This document shows positions 16,728 through 25,435 of a DNA stretch of 64,000 bases, piece by piece (position 1 is the stretch's first letter; every line of letters begins with the position of its first letter). A program made the translations under genes and the position numbers. The notes under the pieces are model-generated. The model made no database searches. It was not told the DNA's origin and saw nothing but the letters and a program-made list of their open reading frames with translations. Source of the DNA: JABAAW01 sp965216605 (GTDB taxonomy: Bacteria; Pseudomonadota; Alphaproteobacteria; JABAAW01). The stretch is taken from assembly GCA_965216605.1 (NCBI GenBank), contig CBDCGG010000002.1, forward strand, positions 1,488,001 through 1,552,000, in the 5' to 3' direction.

Positions 16728-17969
16728 TCAAAAATAGAGGTCGCCGTAGAGATCGCCGCCGCAGCTAGCCTTGCTCGCTCCCGTGAGCGCGGGGTAGGCG
16801 CTCGGCAAGGCGAGCAGACGGCGCACTGCAAGGTAGCCAAAGGCTTGCGCCTCCAAAGCATCCCCATCGAAACCCAAGTCGTCGATAGCTTGCGCCTCAA
16901 CCTGACGATCTTCCGTTTGCATTTTTTTTCTCAATCCCTCGACAACAGCGCGATTCTTTCGCCCGCCGCCGCAGAGTAGCCAAAGCCGCGGCGGCAAAGG
17001 GAAAAAACGACGCGCAAGCCACAGACTTTCCACAAGAAAAGCCGTCAGCGTCGCCGCTCCGTCCTCCAAGGACAGCGCAGCATCCTCTAGAGCCGTCAGC
17101 GAGAAGTGGTCTCTGTTTAAAGATTTGGGAGGCGGGACAGCAAAAAACGGATCGGCAAGCAACCCCCCTAAAGTTCGCTCGCACACCATCCCCTTGCTAG
17201 CAAACCCTCCGTCCCTATCGAAAGCCTGTCGCGTATGGCGCGAAACCCAATCGTCCAGCAAAGCATTCCCCGCTCCCGTGTCGAAGGCAAGCATAGACTC
17301 TTCCAACCCTTCTTGCCCACCTTCTTGCCCACCCTCTTCCGAGCGCGGCGCAATCCAAGTGATATTGGCAACGCCTCCGATATTCACAAAAACAACAGGA
17401 TGCTCGTTCAAAACGCTTTTCTCCGCGCGTAGCTGACGCGCAACGGCGCGATGGTAGAGCGGCGCCAAAGGCGCGCCTTGTCCGCCATGCTCCATGTCCT
17501 TTTGGCGAAAGTTGCACACGACGCGCGTCTTGCATCGTCGCGCGAGCCGCGCGCCGTCACCGATTTGCAGCGTTCGACCCAAAATTTGATCCTTATTTTG
17601 ATCCTTGTTTTGATCTTTGGCGGGCGCATGAAAAACGGTGTGACCATGAAAACCCACAACATCAAGGCAAGCAACATCACTCTTTTGCATCAACTGCTCG
17701 ACGGCACGCCCCGCGATATCCGCCAGCTCCTCGCCAACTCGATTGTTTTCAGTCTTTATTGCCAAAAGCGCACCCTTGTCTGTTGTCTGCTCGTTGTGCA
17801 ACGCGCACAAGCGCGCGAGGTCTCTACGAAAGTTCTCGTCGTAGGGCAGCGTGAGGCTTTGCTTGCAAACGACGCGATCTTCTCCGTCAGTTTCGATCAT
17901 CGCCGCGTCCATGCCATCGCGCGATGTTCCCGACATCAAGCCAATAGCAAGCAAGGCACGAGAGGGCAA
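16728..17969 (-). CDS. anmK: anhydro-N-acetylmuramic acid kinase
   Basis: Phosphorylates and opens anhydroMurNAc from recycled peptidoglycan to give MurNAc-6-phosphate. 413 residues versus about 370. Recognised by 'AIGLMSGTSRDGMDAAMIETDG', 'VVGFHGHTVFHAP', 'VFVNIGGVANITWI', 'LAFDTGAGNALLDDW' and 'LCGGGRKN'. Two repeat-derived inserts explain the extra length: a DQNK repeat (KDQNKDQNKDQ, about 17578-17625) after the 'FHAP' motif and a Glu/Gly/Gln repeat (EEGGQEGGQEG, about 17303-17345). It is 26 bases after etfA and 10 before cobB. Confidence 0.95.
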   Translation of the reverse strand: MPSRALLAIGLMSGTSRDGMDAAMIETDGEDRVVCKQSLTLPYDENFRRDLARLCALHNEQTTDKGALLAIKTENNRVGEELADIAGRAVEQLMQKSDVACLDVVGFHGHTVFHAPAKDQNKDQNKDQILGRTLQIGDGARLARRCKTRVVCNFRQKDMEHGGQGAPLAPLYHRAVARQLRAEKSVLNEHPVVFVNIGGVANITWIAPRSEEGGQEGGQEGLEESMLAFDTGAGNALLDDWVSRHTRQAFDRDGGFASKGMVCERTLGGLLADPFFAVPPPKSLNRDHFSLTALEDAALSLEDGAATLTAFLVESLWLARRFFPLPPRLWLLCGGGRKNRAVVEGLRKKMQTEDRQVEAQAIDDLGFDGDALEAQAFGYLAVRRLLALPSAYPALTGASKASCGGDLYGDLYF

Positions 17970-17995
17970 GAGGGGGGAGGTGGAAAGATGGTGCG

Positions 17996-18952
17996 CTATT
18001 TGAGCGTCTTCTCGAGCTCCTTATCGAGCTTAGGCAGGGCATCGAAAAGATCGGCAACAAGCCCATAATCGGCAACCCGAAAAATAGGAGCGTCGGCATC
18101 CTTGTTGATGGCAACGATAACCTTCGAATCCTTCATGCCCGCAAGGTGCTGGATCGCGCCGGAAATGCCAACAGCGATATAGAGATCGGGAGCGACGATC
18201 TTGCCCGTTTGTCCAACCTGATAGTCGTTGGTGACATAACCCGCATCGACGGCAGCACGCGACGCACCGACGGCAGCCTTGAGCTTGTCCGCAATTTTTT
18301 CCAGCAGCTGAAAGTTCTCGGCAGCCTGCATGCCGCGTCCGCCCGAAATGACAATACGCGCCGAGGTGAGTTCAGGACGCTCTGATAAGCTCAAGGTCTC
18401 CTCCACAACCTCCGCAAGGCTGTGCTGCGCCTCGGCAAGCACGGGCAGCTCTTCTATTACAGCCTCACCCTCGTGCGTCTCTACTGGATCGAAGGCGCTC
18501 GTGCGCACAGTCAGAGGAATGACGCTCTCCGAACTCTCCACCGTAGCAATCGCGTTGCCCGCATAAACAGGGCGACGAAAACGCTTCGCAGAAACAACCT
18601 CGATGATGTCCGATACCTGTTGCTTGTCGATCAAAGCCGCAAGCCGCGGCATCAAATTCTTGCCGTAGACCGTCGCCGCCGCAACAATATGGCTGAAAGA
18701 CGGCGCAACAGCAACAAGCGAAGTCGCAAAAGCCTCTGCGTCCTCAAACGCAAAACGCGCGTCCTGACAAACAAGTACCTTGTCGATCCCTTGAATACCA
18801 CCCAGCGCGCGCGCAACCCCCTCGGCGCGATCAGGCGAGGTGGCGACAACACCCACAACCTCTCCCCCCAGCTGCAAGCAGGCACGCAAGGCACTCAAAC
18901 TCGTGCGAAGAATTTTCTCGCCGTCGTGCTCGGCAATCAGAAGAATCGCCAT
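17996..18952 (-). CDS. etfA: electron transfer flavoprotein alpha subunit
   Basis: 318 residues. ETF accepts electrons from flavin dehydrogenases and passes them to ETF:quinone oxidoreductase. The N-terminal domain starts 'AILLIAEHDGEKI'; the FAD-binding C-terminal domain has 'ISGGRGMQAAENFQLLEKIADKLKAAVGASRAAVD', 'QVGQTGKIVAPDLYIAVGISGAIQHLAGMKDSKVIVAINKDADAPIFRVADYGLVADLF', which is the family signature. It begins one base after etfB ends. The DMGDH-like dehydrogenase upstream in the same gene series is an obvious candidate donor. Confidence 0.97.
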   Translation of the reverse strand: MAILLIAEHDGEKILRTSLSALRACLQLGGEVVGVVATSPDRAEGVARALGGIQGIDKVLVCQDARFAFEDAEAFATSLVAVAPSFSHIVAAATVYGKNLMPRLAALIDKQQVSDIIEVVSAKRFRRPVYAGNAIATVESSESVIPLTVRTSAFDPVETHEGEAVIEELPVLAEAQHSLAEVVEETLSLSERPELTSARIVISGGRGMQAAENFQLLEKIADKLKAAVGASRAAVDAGYVTNDYQVGQTGKIVAPDLYIAVGISGAIQHLAGMKDSKVIVAINKDADAPIFRVADYGLVADLFDALPKLDKELEKTLK

Positions 18953-18953
18953 A

Positions 18954-19712
18954 TCAGATAACCTTAGCCTGTTTTAGCTTGCCTACAAGATCTGCTACAC
19001 TCTCGACAAGCATGCCGCTTTCGCGCTTCGCAGGCTCGACCACGGAAAGCGTCTTGACACGCTCGACAATCTCAACCCCCAAACTTTCGGGCGACATAAC
19101 CTCGATCGCTATCTTGCGCGACTTCATAATGTTCGGCAAACTAGCGTAACGAGGATCGTTCAAGCGCAGATCGACAGTGAGAACGCAAGGTAGCCGCATC
19201 GCACGCAACTGCAAGCCGCTGTCTATCTCGCGCGTCGCCAATATCTCCATCTTGCTCTTGTCGCCTTTGATCTCCAACTTGGAAATCGAGGTCGCCTGCC
19301 CCCAGCCCAAAAGCGCCGCCAGCATCTGTCCCGTTTGATTGTTGTCACCGTCGATCGCCTGCTTGCCCATCAACGCCAAGCCAATTTCCTCCTTCTCCAC
19401 CACCCCCTTCAACAACTTCGCCAGCGTCAAAGGCTCGGTTTGCGCAGGAGCATCAATGCGCAACGCACGATCCGCTCCCACAGCAAGCGCCGTGCGCAGC
19501 ACATCCTCGGCTTTCGGCAAGCCCACGCTCACCGCCAAAACTTCGCTCGCAACTCCCCGCTCGCGCAGACGAAGAGCCTCCTCCAAGGCAATTTCGCAAA
19601 ATGGGTTGAGAGACATCTTAACATTCTCCGTCTCAACTCCGCTGCCATCCGTCTTCACACGAGGAGTCACATAAGCATCAACAACGCGCTTAACTGGAAC
19701 AAGAATCTTCAC
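18954..19712 (-). CDS. etfB: electron transfer flavoprotein beta subunit
   Basis: About 252 residues. The GTG at 19712, preceded by AGAGAGGG, is chosen because it gives the family N-terminus 'KILVPVKRVVDAYV'; a longer frame to 19775 adds 21 unconserved residues and overlaps the glycosyltransferase. Signature segments are 'NPFCEIALEEALRLRERG', 'ADRALRIDAP', 'LIGKQAIDGDNNQTGQMLAALLGW'-type text and 'LRLNDPRYASLPNIMKSRKIAIE'. Forms the ETF heterodimer with EtfA and binds AMP. Confidence 0.96.
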   Translation of the reverse strand: MKILVPVKRVVDAYVTPRVKTDGSGVETENVKMSLNPFCEIALEEALRLRERGVASEVLAVSVGLPKAEDVLRTALAVGADRALRIDAPAQTEPLTLAKLLKGVVEKEEIGLALMGKQAIDGDNNQTGQMLAALLGWGQATSISKLEIKGDKSKMEILATREIDSGLQLRAMRLPCVLTVDLRLNDPRYASLPNIMKSRKIAIEVMSPESLGVEIVERVKTLSVVEPAKRESGMLVESVADLVGKLKQAKVI

Positions 19713-19734
19713 AATACCCTCTCTTCTCAATGGG

Positions 19735-20736
19735 TCAACAGGAACGCTGTGCCTGCGAGCGATCACGCTCGACAATCGCAGCGAACAGCGATGCTAAACC
19801 GATTTTCCAACGCAAGCAACCCCGTAACAAACGCCCGTAGAGAAACAAGCGAGGCAATAAAGAAACATGCCTCTCCCTCATCCACACCCACATCAATGAC
19901 ATTATCCACAGCGGACTGCGTTGTAAATCCTCCAACGCAACACGCGGAGGAAAACCCAACACCTTCGGCAAGCGCGCTAAAGGCTTTGCTTGTGCAATCG
20001 GATCGGGAAAACCGCTGCGTCTGTAGAGTGCGCATATTTGTTCCATAAGATGCGCTGCATACAAGGCATGTCCGCTGCTAACAAAAACGCTGGTAGGGTT
20101 TTTTCTGTAGCCGTAAAGAATATCGGGAAGATTGGCAACCTTTGCCATCTCTTGCATGCGTAGCGCAAAATCTCTGTCTTCCGCACCATGCTTGAAAAAG
20201 GGGCGATACCCCCCTATAGCCAGCGCAAGCTCGCGGCGATAGACGCTTGAGGCAAAACACCCCTTCAGATGTACGGCTTGGTAGGAAAAACTTCTAGAAG
20301 AAACCCTTGCCATAGAGGGCAAACGAATATTCAACCTCTTGTGGTCGGGATCGCCTTTGAAGCGGAAGTACGAGCAACCCACCATGCCAACCTCAGGATG
20401 CCGCTCCATAAAATCGATTTGCCGCTCAAACCTTTCCGGTAGCGACAGATCGTCCGAATCCATACGCGCAATCAAGGGGGTGCGCGCTTGCTCCAGTCCC
20501 ATTTGAGAAACGCTCATTAACCCTATGTTTTTCTTGAGAAAAATCGCGCGAATACGCTTGTCCTTACCCGCGTAAGAGCGAAGAAGAGCAGGCGAGCCAT
20601 CCTGAGACGCATCGTCGATGACGATACACTCAAAATCGCCGAAACTCTGTCCAAGAATCGACTCTACGGCACTCGAAAAATGCTCCGCGTTGTTATAAAG
20701 AGGCATCACCACCGAGAGGCTCGGAACAACAGGCAT
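19735..20736 (-). CDS. family 2 glycosyltransferase, paralogue A
   Basis: 333 residues, GT-A fold. The N-terminal 'LSVVMPLYNNAEHF', 'SILGQSFGDFECIVIDDASQDGS' and the metal/donor-binding 'ARMDSDDLSLPERFERQ' are typical of family 2 enzymes that transfer a sugar from a nucleotide donor onto a lipid-linked or surface glycan. There is no membrane segment in the first 250 residues; the C-terminal third is basic and amphipathic (LFLYGRLLRGCLRWKIG), perhaps membrane-touching. It is nearly identical to the next gene over the first ~150 residues. Ends 22 bases before etfB. Confidence 0.92.
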   Translation of the reverse strand: MPVVPSLSVVMPLYNNAEHFSSAVESILGQSFGDFECIVIDDASQDGSPALLRSYAGKDKRIRAIFLKKNIGLMSVSQMGLEQARTPLIARMDSDDLSLPERFERQIDFMERHPEVGMVGCSYFRFKGDPDHKRLNIRLPSMARVSSRSFSYQAVHLKGCFASSVYRRELALAIGGYRPFFKHGAEDRDFALRMQEMAKVANLPDILYGYRKNPTSVFVSSGHALYAAHLMEQICALYRRSGFPDPIAQAKPLARLPKVLGFPPRVALEDLQRSPLWIMSLMWVWMRERHVSLLPRLFLYGRLLRGCLRWKIGLASLFAAIVERDRSQAQRSC

Positions 20737-20754
20737 GCTATCTGTTCTCCAAAT

Positions 20755-21756
20755 TCAAAAAGCACACTTTGAAGTCGAACCCTCAAGCTCGACAATCGCA
20801 GCGAACAGCGATGCTAAACTAATTTTCCAACGCAAGCAACACCCTAGCAAACGCGCGTAGAGAAACAAGCGAAGCCATACAGACACATTCCTCTCCCTCA
20901 TCCACACCCCCAGCAAGGACATTATCCATAACGGACTCCGTTGCAAATCCTCCAGCGTGACACGAGGAGGCAAGCCCAACACCTTCGGCAAGCGCGTCAA
21001 AGGCTTCGCTTGTGCGATCGGATCGGGAAAGCCGTTGCGTCTGTAGAGTGCGCACATATCTCCCATAAGATGAGCGGCATGCATGGCGCGTCTGTTTTGT
21101 TCAAAAGTGCTGCTAGGATTCTTTCTGTAACCGTAGAGAATCTCGGGCAAATTGACGATCGTTGCTCTCTCTTGCATACGAAACGAAAAATCTCTGTCCT
21201 CCGCGCCGTGCCTGAAGAAGGCGCGATACCCCCCGACAGCAAGCGCAAGCTCGCGACGATAAACGGTCGAGGGAGGACACAATTTCAGATACGCGGCTTC
21301 GTAAAGAAAATTTTTAGAAGAAACCCTTGCCATAGAGGGCAGACGAATATTCAACCTCTTGTGGTCGGGATCGTCTTTAAAGCGGAAATACGAGCAACCC
21401 ACCATGCCAACCTCAGGATGCCGTTTCATTAAATCGATCTGCCGCTCAAACCTCTCTGGTAGCGACAAGTCGTCCGAATCCATACGCGCGATCAAGGGGG
21501 TGCACGCTTGCTCCAGTCCCATTTGACAAACGCTCATTAACCCTATGTTTTTCTTGAGAAAAATCGCGCGAATACGCTTGTCCTTACCCGCGTAAGAGCG
21601 AAGAAGAGCAGGCGAGCCATCCTGCGACGCATCGTCGATGACAAGACACTCAAAATCACCGAAGCTCTGTCCAAGAATCGACTCGATCGCTATAGAAAAA
21701 TGTTCCGCATTGTTGTAAAGAGGCATCACAACCGAGAGCCTCGGAACAGCAGGCAT
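20755..21756 (-). CDS. family 2 glycosyltransferase, paralogue B
   Basis: 333 residues, same length as paralogue A. Residues 1-150, with the donor-binding 'ARMDSDDLSLPERF' motif, differ from A at only a handful of places, as do residues about 235-290; the segment about 150-235, which should help form the acceptor site, differs much more (for example 'LKLCPPSTVYRRELALAVGGYRAFF' pattern against 'LKGCFASSVYRRELALAIGGYRPFF'). This mosaic suggests recent duplication or gene conversion with divergence of acceptor specificity. Starts one base after paralogue C ends; 18 bases before A. Confidence 0.92.
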   Translation of the reverse strand: MPAVPRLSVVMPLYNNAEHFSIAIESILGQSFGDFECLVIDDASQDGSPALLRSYAGKDKRIRAIFLKKNIGLMSVCQMGLEQACTPLIARMDSDDLSLPERFERQIDLMKRHPEVGMVGCSYFRFKDDPDHKRLNIRLPSMARVSSKNFLYEAAYLKLCPPSTVYRRELALAVGGYRAFFRHGAEDRDFSFRMQERATIVNLPEILYGYRKNPSSTFEQNRRAMHAAHLMGDMCALYRRNGFPDPIAQAKPLTRLPKVLGLPPRVTLEDLQRSPLWIMSLLGVWMRERNVSVWLRLFLYARLLGCCLRWKISLASLFAAIVELEGSTSKCAF

Positions 21757-21757
21757 G

Positions 21758-22864
21758 CTATCTGTTCTCCAAACTGGGCTGTCGCCAAAAATCCCTGTGC
21801 CACACAGAAAGGTAAGAGAGCCCGCCGATACAGACGCTCACAACGAGCCTTGCCGTCAATCTACCGTCAAGCCTAATCGCACGCACAATGCAAGCCAAAG
21901 CTCGACGCACACCCCCCCTACCATTAAGGCGGCTTCCTACCAACCCCAAGTACAATCGTGCGCAAGTGTTGTCATCGAAAGGTTTCTCCTCCAGCCATTG
22001 GAACAGCAGCTCCGTGATCCAACGCGGATCCACTTGCAAATCTGTCAAGCATAAGGAAGAAGGTAATCCCAAAACTCGCGGCAGACGCGAAAGAGGCTTG
22101 GCGAGGTCAAGCGGATCCTTCCGCCCCGATTTGCCATCGCGGCGGCGTAAAGCGCAGTACGTCGCTATCATAGTACAGGCCTTCACGCCTGCTTTGTTAT
22201 TCCGAAAGCTGCTGTCTGGATTGAGACGATAGGCGTAAAGCTTGTCCGCAAGATTGGCAACCACCGTTCGTTCGTGCATGCGCAGCACGAAATCACGGTC
22301 CTCCGCTCCGTTGGCAAAAAAACTCCTGTAACCTCCCGCTTGCAAGGCGATCTTTCGGCGGTACATCACCGAAGGCGTGCACAAAATCGGAGATCTGCCC
22401 GTCCGATAACGATCCCGTTCCTCTCGCTTGCTCAACACAAAGACCCCGCTACCGACCGTACGTTTGCACCCTTGCGCATCTTCTTTGAAGCGAAAGAAAC
22501 CACATCCCAGCAACCCGACATCCTCATGCTTTTGCAGGTAATCGTATTGTTTTTGCAACCGACAGAGCAAAGACAAGTCGTCCGAATCCATACGCGCCAC
22601 AAGCGGAGCTTTCGATACCTCAACCCCGCGTTGCGTTGCATACGCCACGCCCTTGTTTTTCTGTAAAAAAATAGGACGAATGCGTCGGTCGCGCTTCGCA
22701 TAAGCGCGCAACAGATCAGGTGATTCGTCTTCGGAGCCGTCGTCGATGACGATACACTCGAAATCGGAAAAACTCTGGTTGAGTATAGACTCTACGGCTT
22801 GGGAAAAATACTCGGCATTGTTGTAGAGCGGCATCACCACCGACACCTTAGGAACTTTGGACAT
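21758..22864 (-). CDS. family 2 glycosyltransferase, paralogue C
   Basis: 368 residues; the most divergent of the three tandem family-2 enzymes. It keeps 'VSVVMPLYNNAEYFSQAVESILNQSFSDFECIVIDDGSEDES', the 'ARMDSDDLSLLCRLQKQ' donor motif and 'NGAEDRDFVLRMHER'. The C-terminus is longer and basic, ending in an amphipathic stretch 'ARLVVSVCIGGLSYLSVW' that could be membrane-associated. First gene of the three; 36 bases after the DMGDH-like gene. Glycan target unknown; lipopolysaccharide or capsule is inference. Confidence 0.9.
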   Translation of the reverse strand: MSKVPKVSVVMPLYNNAEYFSQAVESILNQSFSDFECIVIDDGSEDESPDLLRAYAKRDRRIRPIFLQKNKGVAYATQRGVEVSKAPLVARMDSDDLSLLCRLQKQYDYLQKHEDVGLLGCGFFRFKEDAQGCKRTVGSGVFVLSKREERDRYRTGRSPILCTPSVMYRRKIALQAGGYRSFFANGAEDRDFVLRMHERTVVANLADKLYAYRLNPDSSFRNNKAGVKACTMIATYCALRRRDGKSGRKDPLDLAKPLSRLPRVLGLPSSLCLTDLQVDPRWITELLFQWLEEKPFDDNTCARLYLGLVGSRLNGRGGVRRALACIVRAIRLDGRLTARLVVSVCIGGLSYLSVWHRDFWRQPSLENR

Positions 22865-22900
22865 AACAGCAAAAACAAGCCCTATAACATTAAAAACAGC

Positions 22901-25342
22901 TCAAGCACGCAACTTCTCGTTTTGCGGATCGTAGGGGCTCTCTGCCACAACTCTTGCAGGCAGTTTTTTGTCCAAGATCAACACCTCCAGCTCCGTTCCC
23001 ACTTCCGCATACTCCGCCTCCAAATAACCCAGCCCGAGGCTCTGCCCGATACGATGTCCGTAGCCCCCCGAACTCAATCGTCCAACCATCGCCCCTCCCC
23101 TCACATAGACGGGTTCATTGCCTAATGGATCGGCATCTTCCACCTCAATCGCCAGCGTCGCAAACTTCGTTCGACAGCCATGCTGTTGCTGTTCCAAAAG
23201 CTTCTCGGTTCCCACATAGGCGACATTGTCATGCAACTTGACAAAGCGATCCAACCCCGCCTCCAAAGGCGTGTAATCCATCGTCAGCTCCTGTCCCCAC
23301 ATGCGATAGGATTTCTCGATACGCATCGAGTCCATCGCGCGCATGCCCACCATCGCCAATCCGTGCTTCTCCCCCTCCGCTGCCAGCGCGTCGAACAGCG
23401 CGTTTTGCGAGGCGATCGGATGATGCAACTCCCAACCCAACTCTCCCACAAAATTCACGCGCAACGCATGGATGTCACCCTGCCCCGCCACCGTAATGTT
23501 TTGTGCGCTCAACCACGGAAAAGCCTCGTTGGAAAGGTCAGCATCCGTCAAGCCAGAGAGCAGCTCGCGCGCACGCGGTCCGCACAAGACAAAAGTTCCG
23601 CGCTGCAAAGTGTTGTTGACAAGATGCAAAGAATCGTCAGGAGGAAGACATTTCTTCAACAAATCATGGTCGAAACGCTCGGCTGCCCCTGAACTCACGA
23701 TGTAATAGTGCTGTTCGTTCAACCGCGTGATAGTGAACTCGCTGCGCACCCCGCCCGACGAATAGAGGTTATGTCCCAGCTGAATCTTGCCGTCCTTCTT
23801 CGGAACAGTGTTCGCGATCATCGTCCGCAACCAAAGCCCCGCACCCTGTCCCGTCAGATCGAACTTGCTAAAACTCGTCAGATCGATAAGACCAACGCGA
23901 TCGCGCACAGCTTCACACTCCGCACCGACAGGCGCAAACCAGTTCGAGCGACGAAAACTGTAGTGATCCTTGCGCTCGACACCCTCAGACGCGAACCAAT
24001 TCGGGCGTTCCCAACCGTAGCGCTGTCCCCACACCGCACCACGAGCGGCCAACTTAGCGTGGCACGGGCTCTGCTTTTTGTCGCGCGCCGCAGGGCGTTC
24101 TTCCATCGGATAGTGGACGGTAAAAAGATGCTCGTAGGCTTCGACATTCTTCTTCGCAGCGTAGTCCTTGTCCGCATAACTGCCGAACCGACGCGGATCG
24201 ACCGGTAATGTATCAACCGAGGCTTCGCCGTGTAAGATCGTCTCGGCAAGCACCTTGCCCGCTCCTCCCGCCGATGTAATGCCGAAGCTGAACCCTTCAG
24301 CAAAGTAGAAGTTGCGCAAACGCCACGCGCTCCCCAGAAGAGGATTCCCATCAGGCGTATAAGAGATAGGACCATTCACAACATCCTTGATACCCGCGTT
24401 GCCAAAGGAGGGAACACGATTGATCGCAGCCTCGACATGCGGCGCAAGACGATCGATGTCACCAGGCAGAAGCTCTCTGCCGAAGTTTGCAGGAACGCCG
24501 TCCTCAAAGCACAGTTTTGCTCCCTGCTCGTAGGGACCCAAGATATAGCCTTGGCGCTCCTCGCGTAGGTAGTAGGAGGAATCCGATTCGCGCAACACCG
24601 CCAACTCAGGCAATCCCTGCTTCTTGCGCTCGATCAACTCAGGCACATCGTCCGTGACGATATACTGGTGTTCCACAGGAATAACGGGAATATCCAATCC
24701 CACCATCGCTGCCGTTTGACGCGCGTAGTTGCCCGTCGCCGCAACGACAATCTCGCAAACGATCTCGCCTTGCCTCGTAGAAACTAGCCATTCGCCGTTG
24801 GGTTTTTGTTCGATCGCCGTGACCTCCGTTTGCAGACAGATCTCCGCGCCATGCATCTTCGCGCCTTTCGCAAGCGCCATCGTCAGATCGGCAGGCGCGA
24901 TATGTCCGTCTTCAGGGTGGAAAAGCGCCCCTAACAATCCTTCCGTGTTGCACAAAGGCCAGAGCTCCTTGATCTCCTTTGGCGAGATCATATGAAACGG
25001 CACGCCGATCGTGTTCGCAGTGCCGCAGTAGCTGTGATACTCGTCCAGCCGTTCTTGCGTGCAAGCAAGGCGCAGGTTGCCCGTCGGGTGGAACGAGACA
25101 GCTTGTCCCGTCTCCGCCTCGAGCTTCTTGTAGAGATCGACCGAATACTTGTGGAGCTGTCCGACGCTGTAGGACATGTTGAACAATGGCAACAATCCTG
25201 CAGCATGCCAAGTCGAACCCGCCGTCAGCTCGGTGCGTTCCAACAAGGTGACATCCTTCTCTCCGAATTTCGTGAGGTGGTAGGCTATCGAACAGCCGAC
25301 AACCCCGCCTCCGATGACGACGATACGCGCGTGAGTTTTCAT
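22901..25342 (-). CDS. dimethylglycine/sarcosine dehydrogenase-type flavoprotein
   Basis: 813 residues with the full three-part layout of this family: an FAD-binding oxidoreductase domain ('RIVVIGGGVVGCSIAYHL', residues 6-23), a central FAO_M-type domain, and a GcvT-like folate-binding aminomethyltransferase domain ('VGLIDLTSFSKFDLTG', 'FVGELGWELHHP', 'ALRIEKSYRMWGQEL'-like text, 'GGYGHRIGQSLGLGYL'). 'GSTWHAAGLLP' (about residues 42-52) includes the His that carries FAD covalently in DMGDH. It would oxidise an N-methyl amine such as dimethylglycine or sarcosine, give methylene-tetrahydrofolate and pass electrons to ETF, encoded 3 kb downstream in the same direction. The exact substrate cannot be read. 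First gene of the long minus-strand series. Confidence 0.9.
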   Translation of the reverse strand: MKTHARIVVIGGGVVGCSIAYHLTKFGEKDVTLLERTELTAGSTWHAAGLLPLFNMSYSVGQLHKYSVDLYKKLEAETGQAVSFHPTGNLRLACTQERLDEYHSYCGTANTIGVPFHMISPKEIKELWPLCNTEGLLGALFHPEDGHIAPADLTMALAKGAKMHGAEICLQTEVTAIEQKPNGEWLVSTRQGEIVCEIVVAATGNYARQTAAMVGLDIPVIPVEHQYIVTDDVPELIERKKQGLPELAVLRESDSSYYLREERQGYILGPYEQGAKLCFEDGVPANFGRELLPGDIDRLAPHVEAAINRVPSFGNAGIKDVVNGPISYTPDGNPLLGSAWRLRNFYFAEGFSFGITSAGGAGKVLAETILHGEASVDTLPVDPRRFGSYADKDYAAKKNVEAYEHLFTVHYPMEERPAARDKKQSPCHAKLAARGAVWGQRYGWERPNWFASEGVERKDHYSFRRSNWFAPVGAECEAVRDRVGLIDLTSFSKFDLTGQGAGLWLRTMIANTVPKKDGKIQLGHNLYSSGGVRSEFTITRLNEQHYYIVSSGAAERFDHDLLKKCLPPDDSLHLVNNTLQRGTFVLCGPRARELLSGLTDADLSNEAFPWLSAQNITVAGQGDIHALRVNFVGELGWELHHPIASQNALFDALAAEGEKHGLAMVGMRAMDSMRIEKSYRMWGQELTMDYTPLEAGLDRFVKLHDNVAYVGTEKLLEQQQHGCRTKFATLAIEVEDADPLGNEPVYVRGGAMVGRLSSGGYGHRIGQSLGLGYLEAEYAEVGTELEVLILDKKLPARVVAESPYDPQNEKLRA

Positions 25343-25435
25343 GGGTAACCTTCTCCCTCGTTGCTACTAGCTGATAGACGCTGTGAGGCTAGCATGCAAC
25401 GCGAAGCCTTTGCAACAGCTACGAAGGCTTAAAAA

